Assembly: GCF_002775205.1 (NCBI RefSeq)
Contig: NC_036445.1
Coordinates: forward strand, 6,778,802-6,842,801
Length of the DNA stretch: 64,000 nucleotides
Direction of reading: 5' to 3'
Source of the DNA: Xiphophorus maculatus
Taxonomy: Eukaryota > Chordata > Actinopteri > Cyprinodontiformes > Poeciliidae
Part shown: piece by piece, positions 13,510 through 25,035 of the stretch
Numbering within the stretch: the stretch's first letter is position 1
How the letters are laid out: every line of letters starts with the position of its first letter
The notes under the pieces: model-generated
What the model was told of the DNA's origin: nothing
Databases searched by the model: none
The model's input: the letters and a program-made list of their open reading frames with translations, nothing else
Made by a program: the position numbers and the translations under genes

Positions 13510-14150
13510 CCTACCTATTACTATAATTTCCCTGCTTTTGCTGCCAAAACAGTCCAGACCCTTTGAGGTATTGATTCCACAATGCCATAGATCTTTTTAG
13601 TGAATAATTTCTATTTCCACAGTAGAATGATATTGATCGTGCCAGTTAGAACTTTTGTCTTGCCATTACATTGAAGTCTGTGCTTTTTCCACAATTATCA
13701 ACATACCATAGAATAAAATTTATCCTTAATTTTTCTTTAAAGTTGTATTATTTTCTGTATTTTGAAAGCTTAATAGTGGAAGTAAGATGGTTTTTAGTGT
13801 CTGGCAGTAAGATATTAGCAGCAGATCTTTCAATTATTTGCAATATGTATCCTTTGTGGATCAGATGTCTTTGTCTAGCACATTCCAAAGATGCACATTT
13901 AGACTGAAACCCTGGGAATTTGGATACCAAACCAACACATTAAGCTCATGGTGGTGCTCTTCAAACAATTCCCAAAACATTATTTTCTTTTTAGCAGGGC
14001 TCATTATTCTTCTAAAAGAGGCCAAAACCATCTAGAAAGGTTGTACACGATCATTAACCATTCTCCTTTTTAGGTGTTATAGTTCACAATAACATACACC
14101 TGGATGGCATTACTCAAGTTTTCCCAGTGGAACATTGTCCAAAATAAGAG
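13510..14150 (-). mobile_element. inverted C-terminal half of a Tc1-like transposon (family 3)
   Basis: The minus strand encodes recognisable parts of the transposase C-terminus and 3' region: 'SKFPGFQSKCASLECA', then 'SAANILLPDT'. In related intact copies these read 'SKFPRSQSNRASVG' and 'GSAANILVPDT'. The preceding coding block, containing the 'LGPAIHVDVTL' equivalent, lies near 14,060-14,130. Stops and frameshifts are frequent. The piece at 14,155-14,655 is the N-terminal part of the same family but on the opposite strand, so this half has been flipped. A 188-bp insertion flanked by a 9-bp repeat splits it at 13,603-13,790. Confidence 0.7.
13603..13790. other. 188-bp insertion inside the Tc1-like fossil
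   Basis: This block interrupts the otherwise continuous match to the Tc1-like 3' region and is bounded by the direct repeat 'tttttagtg' at 13,594-13,602 and 13,791-13,799. That arrangement fits an insertion with a 9-bp target duplication. The inserted sequence is AT-rich, has no obvious terminal repeats and was not recognised. Confidence 0.45.
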
Positions 14151-14154
14151 AGCT

Positions 14155-14655
14155 TTACAAGGGCCAGAGTGTGATAACTAGACCACTGGGTCAGAGCAGC
14201 TGTAGCATTATTAAAAGTGGTCCAAGGAAGAAGCAGTGGTGAGATGGCCAAGGTTCACCTATGCATGTTGGGAGTGAAATTCAATAGGTCCGCCACTATT
14301 ACTCAAACTGCAGAGAAAGTTAGTTCTTCTTCTGATATGAAAAGTGTCAAAATGCAGCTCTTTGGCTGGATATAGCCAAAAAGCAGCCAGGTTCCCCATT
14401 CTGACCCTGTCCAGTTCTGGAAACACCAACAATTAAAGCTTTAGTATCAGAACTAGACCTCAGTGAACTGAAAGAATGTAGCCTTGTCAGATGAATCTTG
14501 TTTTCCATCACTTAAAAAGGCAGATTTCACTGTGAGCATTTCTTCCCTGGAGAACATGCAACACTGGGATACACTATGCAAAGAAAACAAGGCAGAGGCA
14601 GCATCATGCTTTGGGAATTGTGGTCAATTGGTTGTTATTTGTCATATTAAGCTCA
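14155..14655 (+). mobile_element. Tc1-like transposase remnant, N-terminal and central part (family 3)
   Basis: The plus strand shows the degraded N-terminal helix-turn-helix region ('agtgtgataactagaccactgg'), the segment equivalent to 'agtggtccaaggaagga', the 'cagatgaatc' block around the second catalytic Asp, and 'cagaggcagcatcatgctttggg', which corresponds to the GGGSVMLW motif. The frame is broken repeatedly. It abuts the inverted second half of the same family at 13,510-14,150. Confidence 0.7.
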
Positions 14656-14915
14656 GAGTTACCTAACTTGTTGGTTTTCAGTTTGTGAGGCTAAACAAAA
14701 GTCTTTGAAACCTTTGTAGGAAGCAGCCAAAAGTGGTAAAACAAAATGGATAAAATCAAAACAACAGGAAACATTTAAGTGTCTTTTATTTACAGAGAAT
14801 CTCATTAAACCTCAACAAACCACATAGCAAGGAAATATATCCAGTTGTGAGGAGCGATCTTTTAAAAAAGCATAGTCTCCTCATATTAAATGCAGATGTG
14901 CGTGCCAATGCTGCG

Positions 14916-16955
14916 TTATGTTGTCCAGGGGAAAGCGGTTGTAGCCTCGGGAGAATATGTGGCCATCATTTCTTTAATCCAGTTGGTGTATTCACACATC
15001 TTGGTGTAAACTGTAGGGTGAGCTGGATCCTCGCAGCCATGATTGAACCACGTCAAACCCTGCAGTTTACCGGCACACACCATCACATTGCTGCGACCAG
15101 TCTGAAAAAGACACAACATAACGCTTTGTTAAAACTGAAGGTTATGTGATGGAAGACAGCTCTGGAGAGCGTGGGGTGGACGGGATCAGAAACAATCAGC
15201 ATCAGTATCTCTGCTTCGTGTTGATGCTCACCAGGCAGTTATCTGTGTTTGGTTGACCGGCGCAGACCATGACACCCCAGTACAGATATGAAGGGAAGGT
15301 ATTCAAACAAGTCATGTCATCCACAACAGGCACAGTAAGACACTTCAGGTGCGGGGAGGGGTCATCTGATTTAAGGAGAGGGAAGGGAAGTTGTTACTTA
15401 TTTTAAACTGTTTACTTCATTTCACACAGGTATCTTATCTTTGTTTTAAATAGTTTACAATCTGTGTTCCATTGCTTGTCAAATTGCTACCCAATGCAGT
15501 TATTTAACAAAACAATCTTTCATTCTACACAGTTTAACAGATTATATGGAGCATGAAGATCTAATCCTTCAGCAAATCCTGTGTTCAGAGTCTACCTCTT
15601 TTAATTAGTTCTGATCACTGACTGGGTGCTCTGGCAGGTAATTAGAAACTGATTAAAAATGGAAATGACTAAAAAAAACATTCTTTCCTCTTTGGAGACT
15701 CAAGTGACCAGAATAAAAATGAGCTCCCGATTAAAAACTTTTGTATATCCTGAGTTTGAATTTTAGCCATTCAAAATTAGATACCAACAAATTGAACCAA
15801 AGTCCACAGCCTTTCAGGCCCCAAGTAAACCTCTGGAGAACTGATGTTCCCCCTATCTGAGAGAAGAACAGAGATGATAATCCCAGAGCAGAAACTGAAG
15901 CAGGTTCTGAAAATATAAACTTATTATTGGGCAACAAAGTAGGTACTCTGTATTTCTGTTTTATCATTGTAGGTCTGGTATAAGAAACTAAACACCAAAT
16001 TTATGGTGTTTCCGAAACCTGGATTCTATCTTTCCTTTTGTCTCTTCTACATAACAAAGTTAGTTTCTCAATGCTACATTTAATATTGTGCTCCCTAAAT
16101 GCTAAGAAATTCAAATCAAAATCAACATGACTGCCTTTAAATCCACTTACACTGGTTTGGTTCTGTGGAGCCCCAGCCGCTGATGGAGCAGATCTCTCCG
16201 GTCTGTGGGCAGCGGGTTGGTAGTGGGATTTGTTTGACAAACTGGTTGAACCTGGCCGGTGCAGACAGACGCACCATGGTGAGGCTGTGGAGAGGCGAGC
16301 GGTAGGGGCTGTGTTTGATCACGTCAGAAACTAAGATGTGCTGCTCTGTGCCTTCCTCCACACTTGAGTCATGTTCCCCAAGAGAAGCAACAGTCTCATA
16401 GGATCTGCAAAGAACCAAGGAGAGGCGTATAATTTATCAAACTCAGACAGAAAAAGGACAATAAGAGAGAAACAGTATGTCTTTGTCAGACATGAACAAG
16501 AGGTTGAATAATGGTCTACAATTAAGCTGGAACCCAACTGAGATTTCCAAACAATCAGTTTGAGCTTTTCTGGGTCTGACTACCCTAGTGACTGAAACTA
16601 TATCTCCCTATTCTTCACAACGAAAGCCATGCAATATTTATTTTTAAACAGCTTTTTGTTTTGTTGCCATTACTTGCTGACACTTACATAGGTGCACACT
16701 CAAATGAAGTCACTATCCACCACTGGTCAATGAGCGCTCCGCTGCATGACACTCCTCCACCATGCAGCCTCACATGCCAGGGCCTTGAGTGAGGCTCACA
16801 CTCTCTCACATCTTCCAGGGGGTAGGCTCCTACAAACCACCAATGACAGCAAGAGGAAGCTATAAATAATGGTTAAAATCTTAGCATTTTTCTATAGCAT
16901 CCTGTAAAGGTTTACCTGAAAGCACAAAGGCAGCAGCCAGGAGGAGAAGATACAT
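14916..16955 (-). CDS. trypsin-family pseudoprotease, secreted
   Basis: Five coding exons, 16955-16916, 16829-16688, 16404-16151, 15365-15232 and 15101-14916, give a 251-residue protein. All junctions are GT-AG and in phase, and exon 3 is 254 bp as in vertebrate trypsins. Residues 1-14 are a hydrophobic signal peptide. All twelve trypsin cysteines are present. The catalytic positions are not: the His is Glu57, the Asp is Ser101 and the Ser195 equivalent is Arg193, with GDSGG replaced by TGRSN. The IVGG activation site is LEDV, so no zymogen cleavage is expected. The specificity-pocket Asp remains (Asp187). The open frame and clean splice sites argue for a kept, non-proteolytic product such as a binding or scavenging protein, rather than a dead gene. 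A polyadenylation signal (AATAAA on the minus strand) lies at 14790-14785. The function is unknown to me. Confidence 0.88.
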
Positions 16956-17022
16956 TGTGTTTCTCTGGGTTTCTTCCGATGGAGAGACAAAGCCTACAAC
17001 AAATCAATTTATTTGTGAGAAC

Positions 17023-17028
17023 TTTATA
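17023..17028 (-). promoter_or_regulatory. candidate TATA box of the pseudoprotease gene
   Basis: TATAAA reads on the minus strand 68 bp upstream of the start codon, within 'gctataaagt'. A second TATA-like stretch lies about 25 bp farther upstream. The intervening sequence allows a short 5' untranslated region. Confidence 0.45.
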
Positions 17029-17059
17029 GCACAGAGGGAGGAGCCGGTTTTCTTATAAA

Positions 17060-20000
17060 AATTCTGCGTAATTTCCCTGTCAGTCTTGTATCTTATCAGA
17101 GTAATATCCAACACCTTTATTAAGCAACACATCTCGTTTCCCATAAAGAGATTTGACAATCTCCTTTATCTAAAGGGAAGACTTTGTTCTTCCCCTATAA
17201 CAAGTGACCCAGGCCACCTCTGATTTGACGGAAACTGTTCACACCTGAACTGGAAACATGGACAGATATTAGCTCCAGGTGTGGGTTTGCAGGTGTCTGT
17301 TTAAAATCCATATGATACCAAAAAGATATAGTGTATCTTGTGAGAGGATTGGTGAGAGGATGATAACACAAAACGAGCTGACCTTGTTTCACCATTCAGT
17401 GTTAAACAAACCACTGCAGACATACAAAGGTTATGTTAAGGTTAAGGTTATGCCAAAACTCAAGGAGACAGAAGCAGGGAATGTAAATGTGAATTGCTGA
17501 AAGCTTTGTAATCTGGCACAATATGTTAAATTTTGTTTTCTATATTTATTAAATATTGTTCCTTTTTGAATAAAGTCAAAGATAAGCTTGTTTGTATTTT
17601 GGTACATTTTTAATAGTATGTGTTTATGGGATAAAAAAAAGTAGAAATTACTTAGTTTTGACTTAGAAATGATGTGTTTGTAAAATTACTTCAATATTAC
17701 TTTGAGAGTAACACATTTTATTGTGAAATAATATTACATGGGAAGATACATCTATTGTGCGAACCAATGTGAAGGATGCTGTGTAGGAGATAGATCAGAT
17801 CATTTAGCCAGTCACCAGTGCTGTTTCTGATCAGTTTGTGAGCTAATGTATTTTTGGATTACATAAAGATGAGTACAGACTATTCTCACCTTTTTTATGG
17901 TTCCTTTATCCCAACATCAGTGTGCTAGGTAAATAAACAAAGGTTTTGTGCAACTCCATGAAGTAATAAGAAGATAAGAGCTATGCCAAGATTGATATGT
18001 CTCTTTTCTAAAGTTAATATTTCACCATGTTAATAGTCATAATATGTTGCCTGTGTCTGAATGAAATTCTGAGATGCAAAAATAATAACATTTATGAATG
18101 ATTTAAAGCGATTAAGAGTGTGATCTGCTTGAGTAAAGAGAGACAGATTGTTCAAAAGGTTGGTGGCTGCTAACCCAAAGGCAAAAACAGAGATTACAAA
18201 ACCCTGTTTCCAGAAGTCAACTTATCGTTCCTATTCTCTCTTCCTTGAGGCAATTAAACAAATCAATGAAGGGAAGTATCACTGTGTAGGAGGTTATCTG
18301 TGTGTGTGCCTTCTGTAAAAGTCAGGTCAGTGTTTATTACCTCAACAGCCCTGGGCCGAGGTTGTATCTTCAAATAATGCAGAAAGTAAGAGACTCAAAG
18401 TTTATGTAAACCTTCTTGATGGACTTCTGATTGTGCAAGAATAAATGTGTGTTTTTTTAAAATAAAATAAGATTTTTTTTATAACTTATTTGACAGCTGC
18501 GACACAAATAGAATTAAAATGAGAACCGTTTTTAATGAACTGTTAAATATGTGTTTCAGATCGATGTGTTCCATTTCATTGGAGCTCAAATAAAGCCCAT
18601 GATTTAAATAATAATAATGAAGTGTTATATTCTTCTGTGCCACAATGGGGCACAATACAACCACACAAGGGCAAGAGCAGCTATCTGCTTTTGCCCTTGC
18701 CCCATTGAATAATTGGAGGTTTTAGCATTGTTGCCTTGCAGAAGATGGCCCTGAGTTTAAATCCTTTCCAACATCTTTCTGCAAGAGTTTGTATATTTTC
18801 GGTGCACGAGTGGGTTCTCACTGGGTGCTTTGTCTTCCTCCCAATGTGCAAAAACAAATACAATATATTCAATTAAAGGTAACACGGGACAAAAAATTAG
18901 TCTAAAAGAGGTCAGGGTCTGAATGCAAGAAATTTAAGCGAAAAAATATATTAAAATGCCAAAGAATAATACAATGAATAAAACGAAGTGTAAATAAATG
19001 AAATTTAAAAGGTCTAGGATGCACAAAAAAGCAAACAAAGCTGACAGGCACATAGCAGGCATAGAAAATGAATGAATGAACACAGAAATGACTGAGACAA
19101 AGCAGAGGAGATTCAAGAATCTGAAATTTAAGGCTGCATTTCTGAAACACATTCATTCGTGTGGAGAGTCTCCTCCATTGAATCATCACCTTAATGTGGT
19201 GGAGGGATTTGTGTATGAAATTATCTGTATCGCATCATAAAATACTGAATAAATAAATAAATAAATATTTCATAATCACACAGTCAGTTGGTAAAAAAGG
19301 AACAAATTTAACAAAAAAAATGTGTAATGTAAATATAGAATAAACATAACAAATCAAATAAAAGATATAAACATATATCCAGGAGGACATAAGTCCTCCA
19401 GGGCTTACAATAAGAACAAGCAAATAAAATAAAACAGCATGAATAAATAAATAATCAAACTGCTTTTTCAAGGTCTCATTAAAAAAGCAAAACCTGGAAC
19501 TTCTGGAATTGTAAAAGAATGTACTATTCCCTATTCTTTCCCAAAAGACAGAATCCAAAGAAGATGATATTTTTATAGACAAATGGAAATATTGACATCA
19601 TATTAGATTGAACCTGTCTATTGTGTTTACTAAAGTGTGAAAATTAAAATATAGATTTTTATCCAAAATACAGAAAGGCCTACAAAAAAACACCATACAC
19701 ATCTAAAACTCAATCAGTAAAACTTTTTGGTATTAAAAATTGCATCAATAAACTTTTTGTTCTCTCATTTGCTTTTTTGTGGTGCTGTTGCTTCAGAAGC
19801 GGTTGTGTCTTACAGATTTAGGCATCATTAAAAATCAAAACCATCTTACGTCAATAGTCTTCTGCACAGATGAAACAGCCTACATAGTCTGTTGTTGAGT
19901 CATCTGTGTTAGTTTCACTGCATTCATATTTGACTTATCTTTTCATTCATTATTAATTGGAGCAGAAACTTGTGTTCTGATTCTGCCGGAGCCCAGAAAA

Positions 20001-20500
20001 GACTTGTTTGTGACTGCAAGTTAATCAACACAGAAACGTGGGACGTTGTGAGATCAAAGGAGACACAAACAGGTGTAAAGAGTGTAAAAACATGAGTGTG
20101 TGTTCCTGTAAATAAACTGCAGATGCCTTTTTTGTATAAATACTTTATTTCAAGATATGACACAAACATTACACTCATCGAGGGGTGAAATGGCTGATTT
20201 AAGTAAATTAAGAGGGAATACAATACATCTAGGTGGACATGAGATTATCTGCAGGTCATTGAGTGCCCCATGTGCTCACCACATTTGGCCATCCATTTCC
20301 TCTAGGCAGGTTGTGTAGTCAGGATGTCTCCAATATGTGTTGTCATCAGTTCAGTGGTTTACAAAAGCACTATAAAAAGCACATTGTCCACTATTTCAGT
20401 TGTGAGGCTCCGTTTGGTGATGAGTACCAAACGTTAATGTGTCAAATGGTGTGTGGACATATTCATGTGCAGGATGAGCAGTGCGATGCTCTTGAAAAAG
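17060..20500. other. intergenic DNA between pseudoprotease and apoC-II
   Basis: AT-rich DNA with no gene recognised. Apart from the SINE-like relic at 18,690-18,865, it consists of unique sequence with many short A and T runs, particularly between 18,900 and 19,700. Confidence 0.5.
18690..18865 (+). repeat. degraded tRNA-like repeat
   Basis: The order 'ttagcattgttgccttgcag', 'gagtttaaatcc' (a decayed B-box), 'agtttgtatattttc' and 'gtgggttctcactgggtgct' followed by 'cttcctccca' follows, from memory, a widespread fish repeat whose intact form reads 'gggttcgattcccggcc ... ggagtttgcatgttctccc ... gtgggttctctccgggt'. It is too decayed to see end repeats. Confidence 0.55.
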
Positions 20501-20538
20501 TTTTGTTTTTTTATTTACTTATTTTGTACTTTCTTGTC

Positions 20539-21621
20539 CTAGTGGTGGAAAAAATGGTAAAGCTGGTCTTGGAATATGCCGGCGTAGGTGCTCACAACTG
20601 TACTGGTTTCGGTGTAAAGATTCCTGAAGACAAAACAAACGGAACAATTTGGTTTTTGAATTCGGGCCTCTGCTCAGGCTTTATCTATGAAGCTACTGAC
20701 ACACTCTTACTTTGCTTTCTCCTGGAGATTCAGGCCTTTAATGTTGTCCACATATCCATTGACGGTGTCCACGGCGCTGTTGTAGTAGGACTTGACAGCG
20801 CCTGAGATCTTGGTCAGCGTTCCCTCTTCCTCCTCCACTTGCCTTCTCAAACGAAAGCTATCGGCGCCTGCAAGAGCAGTGGTCCGAAGTGGTTTTGACT
20901 TTCGAAACAATTTTCATTAGCCTTGCTGAAGTATTCCTAGTCCTAGTCACATTGTAATGTGACATTTTGTCACATTACAATTACATATGTTTGTGTATTT
21001 TGTCAGAATTGTATGGGATAGACCGACACAAGTTAGAACATTGCTGAAAATATACATTTGCATTCAATCCTCTTCACAATGATATCTCAGTACAAGTTGG
21101 TGATTGTTACATGACAAAATGTGGAATAAGTTCCAATGATTTTCAAAGCCACATTATGCTTTTTCACCAGGTTTATTCTAGCTGGGTGACACTGTAAAAA
21201 ATGCAATGAGAATGGAAAATAATACAAGGAATTATGCTAAAAACATTAGCACAATTTTCCTTTTTCTTTTTGCCAAACTAAAATTTGTAGCTCAATTTTT
21301 AAAAATATTTTCTAATGTACATTTACTTTAATGCCAATAAAAATTGAAATATTTTAATGTAAATTATTCACCCTTGTAATTTCTAATCAATGCTTACTTG
21401 TCCTTTGTTTATTCTATTCTACATTTACACAAACAAACTTAAAGCAAAACACAGGAACACAGAAACACAACTTAGTTTTCCAACTTTATCAGTAGATTAA
21501 TATACATTGTTTTCTTTGGTCTACTAAAATCATTTTCAACCCATGTTTTAATATGGGTAAAAATACACTTACTGATAGCAAGAAGTGCAACCAGCACAGT
21601 AACGACCAGCAGTTTATTCAT
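20539..21621 (-). CDS. apoc2: apolipoprotein C-II
   Basis: Three coding exons, 21621-21573, 20867-20711 and 20623-20539, encode 96 residues with a signal peptide at 1-17. A 5' noncoding exon ends at 21909. ApoC-II is a secreted protein on chylomicrons and VLDL and is the obligate cofactor of lipoprotein lipase. Residues about 30-65 form an amphipathic lipid-binding helix. The C-terminal helix carries STYAGIFQDQ, matching the human activating segment STYTGIFTDQ; the residues important for lipase activation in human apoC-II are all kept (Tyr82, Ile85, Asp88, Gln89). The last exon lies beyond an 87-bp intron. A polyadenylation signal follows at 20515-20510 on the minus strand. It is the first gene of the apolipoprotein cluster, 3.6 kb from the pseudoprotease. 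Confidence 0.95.
20945..21180. mobile_element. Tc1-like terminal-repeat relic in apoC-II intron
   Basis: The stretch 'cattttgtcacattacaa' followed by 'ggatagaccgacacaa' resembles the subterminal repeat of the Tc1-like family. Its complement appears about 120 bp later ('tgacaaaatgtggaataagttc'). It is probably a short deletion derivative with inverted ends, lying in the large intron between the first two coding exons of apoC-II. Confidence 0.5.
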
Positions 21622-21970
21622 GGTGCTTTGGATCTGTGAACAGAGAGACAGCAAAGACAAACTGAAACCTTACACCTCTTCATCCACTAGGGTGAGACAT
21701 TATCAAAGATTTCCCCACTCATGCTTCTGACGCTTCAATAATACAGTAACAGTACACGTTGACTGTTTTCCATCTTCTAACTAAGAAATAAAATATGTTC
21801 CTATTTGAATATTCTGAAATACAAGCCAAACTCAAATAGATGCGCACTAACCGGTCTACCACAATGTAATTTTTTTCCCAGAAATGTGGCAAAATGTTCA
21901 GTACTCACTGTTTTCCTGTGCAGAAATGAGAAAAAGAAAACAAAGTCGGAGGCACCGCTGGCCTGAGCTG

Positions 21971-21978
21971 TTTATATA
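21971..21978 (-). promoter_or_regulatory. apoc2: TATA box of apoC-II
   Basis: TATATAAA on the minus strand, about 60-70 bp upstream of the splice donor that ends the noncoding first exon (21909). The spacing suits a transcription start near 21,947. Confidence 0.75.
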
Positions 21979-22013
21979 GGAGTGTAAATGTGTTGACTTG
22001 TTGCTCTCAGAGC

Positions 22014-22022
22014 CAAAGTGCA
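22014..22022 (+). promoter_or_regulatory. HNF4-like half of a DR1 site, apoC-II promoter
   Basis: CAAAGTGCA on the plus strand, 36 bp upstream of the apoC-II TATA box. It differs in one base from the HNF4-specific motif CAAAGTCCA that is found in the same orientation relative to the gene in both apoA-IV promoters of this window. Confidence 0.5.
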
Positions 22023-22059
22023 CTCCACCGGGGAGATAACCCAGAATTGTTTTCTGATA

Positions 22060-25027
22060 TGCGTTGTCCTGGTGAAGTGTGTCATTGCATTTTCATATAA
22101 GAGGAGATTGTGATTACATGTATATTAAAAAATGACTGTAAACGCCTTGACTAGACGATTACAGTCAGGTGGATGTAATGCGTAACTGCGAGGATATTTT
22201 ATTCTGCTGAATCTGTTCATGTAAACTCAAACTGAAATCAGCCTCAGTCAATAATCCTTCTTATTGATTAGGTCAGGAGCTTCTGCCACTCACATGTCTA
22301 TAGGAAGGTTCATTGTTACTTGCATAACAGGAATGATGTGTTCAGTCCTATGTACTATAAAACTGGTCCTAAGTCGACAGTGTGTTTAACACGTCATCAG
22401 TCCTGAGTCAGGTTGTTAGTCCCCACAGCTCACACTAGAAAAAAACCTTTTGACAACGCCACCTTAATGTGTTTCTGATCTTTTTCCTGCAGGTGAAGTT
22501 TGCATAAACTAATGCAGAGGCATGATCCTTAAGGATTTTCTGCTTGATAGAATTCATGTTTATATCAGTTATAGTAAGACACCCATGTCCTGAAGCAGAA
22601 CCTCTGCCCCTGCTGCCATATGATTGACTGATATTTTGATGTAGTTTTTCCTAAAAGGCTCTGTTAGTTTTAATGCCTGATTTAACATGATGCTCATCTT
22701 CAAAACGTTCCAGGTTTGTATCAACAGTCTAGAAAACATTCTCCCAAAAGTCTCGGGGAGAAAAAATAGGGAAAAAATCTACTCATTTATGAACTATGAT
22801 CAAATATTCGGTGTTTATCACACAAAAGTTCAAGCCTCTGTATAGTAAATTTTTTATGCTTATGTTGAAATTAAGCTTTTTTTTTTACACATAAGTCTGA
22901 GAACATTTGAGTGCCATTCGAAGAACCTTGAGCCATCTTGTCATTCTTTTTAAGATTCAAAAATAAAAATGTCAGAAAAGCAAATACATTACATTCCCAA
23001 TTTATTATTTTTATTCACATTTTACACATTCATTTTATTTTAAATAAACAGTAAGAACATGTATTTTTTTATTACAGAGAACACATTCATTGCCATTGTT
23101 TACTTTTGATTGTTTTTTCCTCTGCCGACCTTTAACCTGTGGTCATATATTGACTGTAAATATTTTGAATCTGGTTAATATGTACTAATACTAGCTATTG
23201 CTAAATTATTACCACAATCTTTTTCTAATCTCAGTTCATGGAATTTGCAGAACAACAATCCAACCATGTCTGAAAAAATAAATCTCAGCGATACCATCAA
23301 ACTACGTATGTAGCAACGTATGTGATAAGACAACAAATGTAATTAAATCTGGTTTTCCTTTTTAGTACAAGACCTTAACCATTTTTTAAGGATTTGTAAG
23401 AAGAGAAATACAGGATTTAACATTCTTACAAAATAAGATTTTAGTAGTTTAGTAGCTGAGTCAGAATTGATGGAAAAAATGATCAGGCTGGGTCAATACT
23501 GGAAAACAAACTGTTGCAGGTTGCAAATGATGGCAAAGCTCCACGGCACACATACAGTTTTGACTAGGCTTTAAGTATTTTGCAAAGAAGAATTTGTAAA
23601 AATTAGAATTTATAGATCTGAACAGCTGGTATGGACAAGCCACAAATGAATGAAATTTTAACTTAAGGAGCCTGCATGCAAAGCCATGCGATACCTAATT
23701 TTTTTTTGCTAAAGAAAATAACAATTAAAACCTATATTTAGTTCCTTTCATTTCAGAATTATGTGCTACTTTGAGCTGGCTTGTCAAATAAAATCCTTAT
23801 GAAACACATTGAAGTTTGTAATATGTTACCATCAGTGACTCAGATATTAAAACATTTCAGTTTTTGGTGCATGGTCAGAAAAATTTTGTCATATTAAATA
23901 AATAAGAATATGCATTCACATGAGGCCTGTTTCTCAGATAAAAATTGTATTTTGGAAATAAAAAGCAGTTTGTTATTTGGATATTATTCACACAGTATGA
24001 TGCTGATGTTAATACAATAATCAGGATGTGGATGAGCTTAAGGTTGCCAGGGACACGCATAGCAGGAGACGCTGTGCTGGAAGCTCCCATCATCAAGAGT
24101 CTCCGCCGTCGCTAAGCAACATTTCAAGCACTTTACTTTTGTACAAATCAGTTGTATAGTGTGTGTTCAACTGTTGGAGGTATTTCATGCTTTTATTGTG
24201 TTAAAACTACACATGTTGCAGCCGGCCCCTGTATCCTCATTTGGTAAAATGTAATTATACTTTGGAGCGCTTCTATTATGCCGCAATTTCGAATATTTTC
24301 TAAATCAAAATGCGTGTGCAGTAAGTCATCACACAAATATATGACATTACTGCAACCAACATCAGAAACATCCTTCTCTCTAATGACACCTGGTTTTTGA
24401 TTCTCATCCCTACTCACATCACGTTACTGTAAAACATTAATGTAGGATTTGTTTCTCAGTAAAACACTTTGAAGTGTTTTTTTTATTGAAATTTATTATA
24501 TCATAGAAATATCTAACAAAAATGTTTCAAAAACATTAAAATACTAAAGTTTGTCTGCCATGGCCACAACTGTATGCATAGAAATAACCTCCTTTAAAAC
24601 AGAAGACAGTGTTAAGAAAACGTAAACATTTGTTTAATTAAGGGAGATATGAGTCAGCTGAATTCTTCTCTTCATTTCAAGAGATAAAGGCAGCGAACAC
24701 AAGCTCAACACAAGGATCATTCCCAGGCAGGGAAAGGCAATACATTGAAACTCAAACTCAGTTTTATACAGAACAATGACGTGTCAACCAGATTACAATG
24801 GTGGGTCAGATACAGTTGTTTTCCTGTCCTGAATACTTACGTCACTGATGCGTTAGATATAATTTAATATGACTTAATTGGTCCTTGTCTCAAAGAGATA
24901 CTCCATTGACGCACTTTATTATCAATATAAACAATGTTTTGAAGAGAATCATACTCTGTTTATGCCTGTCTGTGAATGCCTTATCTGCTGAATGATATTC
25001 TTGTCAGGTCTGACCCAGCTGACTGCA
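22060..25027. other. intergenic DNA between apoC-II and the hAT element
   Basis: No gene recognised. Mostly AT-rich unique sequence. A short less AT-rich island at 24,020-24,120 lies inside a 73-residue minus-strand frame that lacks splice partners or similarity and is not called. Confidence 0.5.
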
Positions 25028-25035
25028 TCTAAAAC

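Noticed and set aside
20263-20805. 180-codon plus-strand open frame
   Set aside because: It lies antisense over the last two apoC-II exons and the intron between them. The real exons on the minus strand match apoC-II and explain the sequence.
23875-24096. Minus-strand frame starting MMMGASSTASPAMRVPGN
   Set aside because: The start lies in a small GC island, but no continuation, splice donor match or similarity was found.
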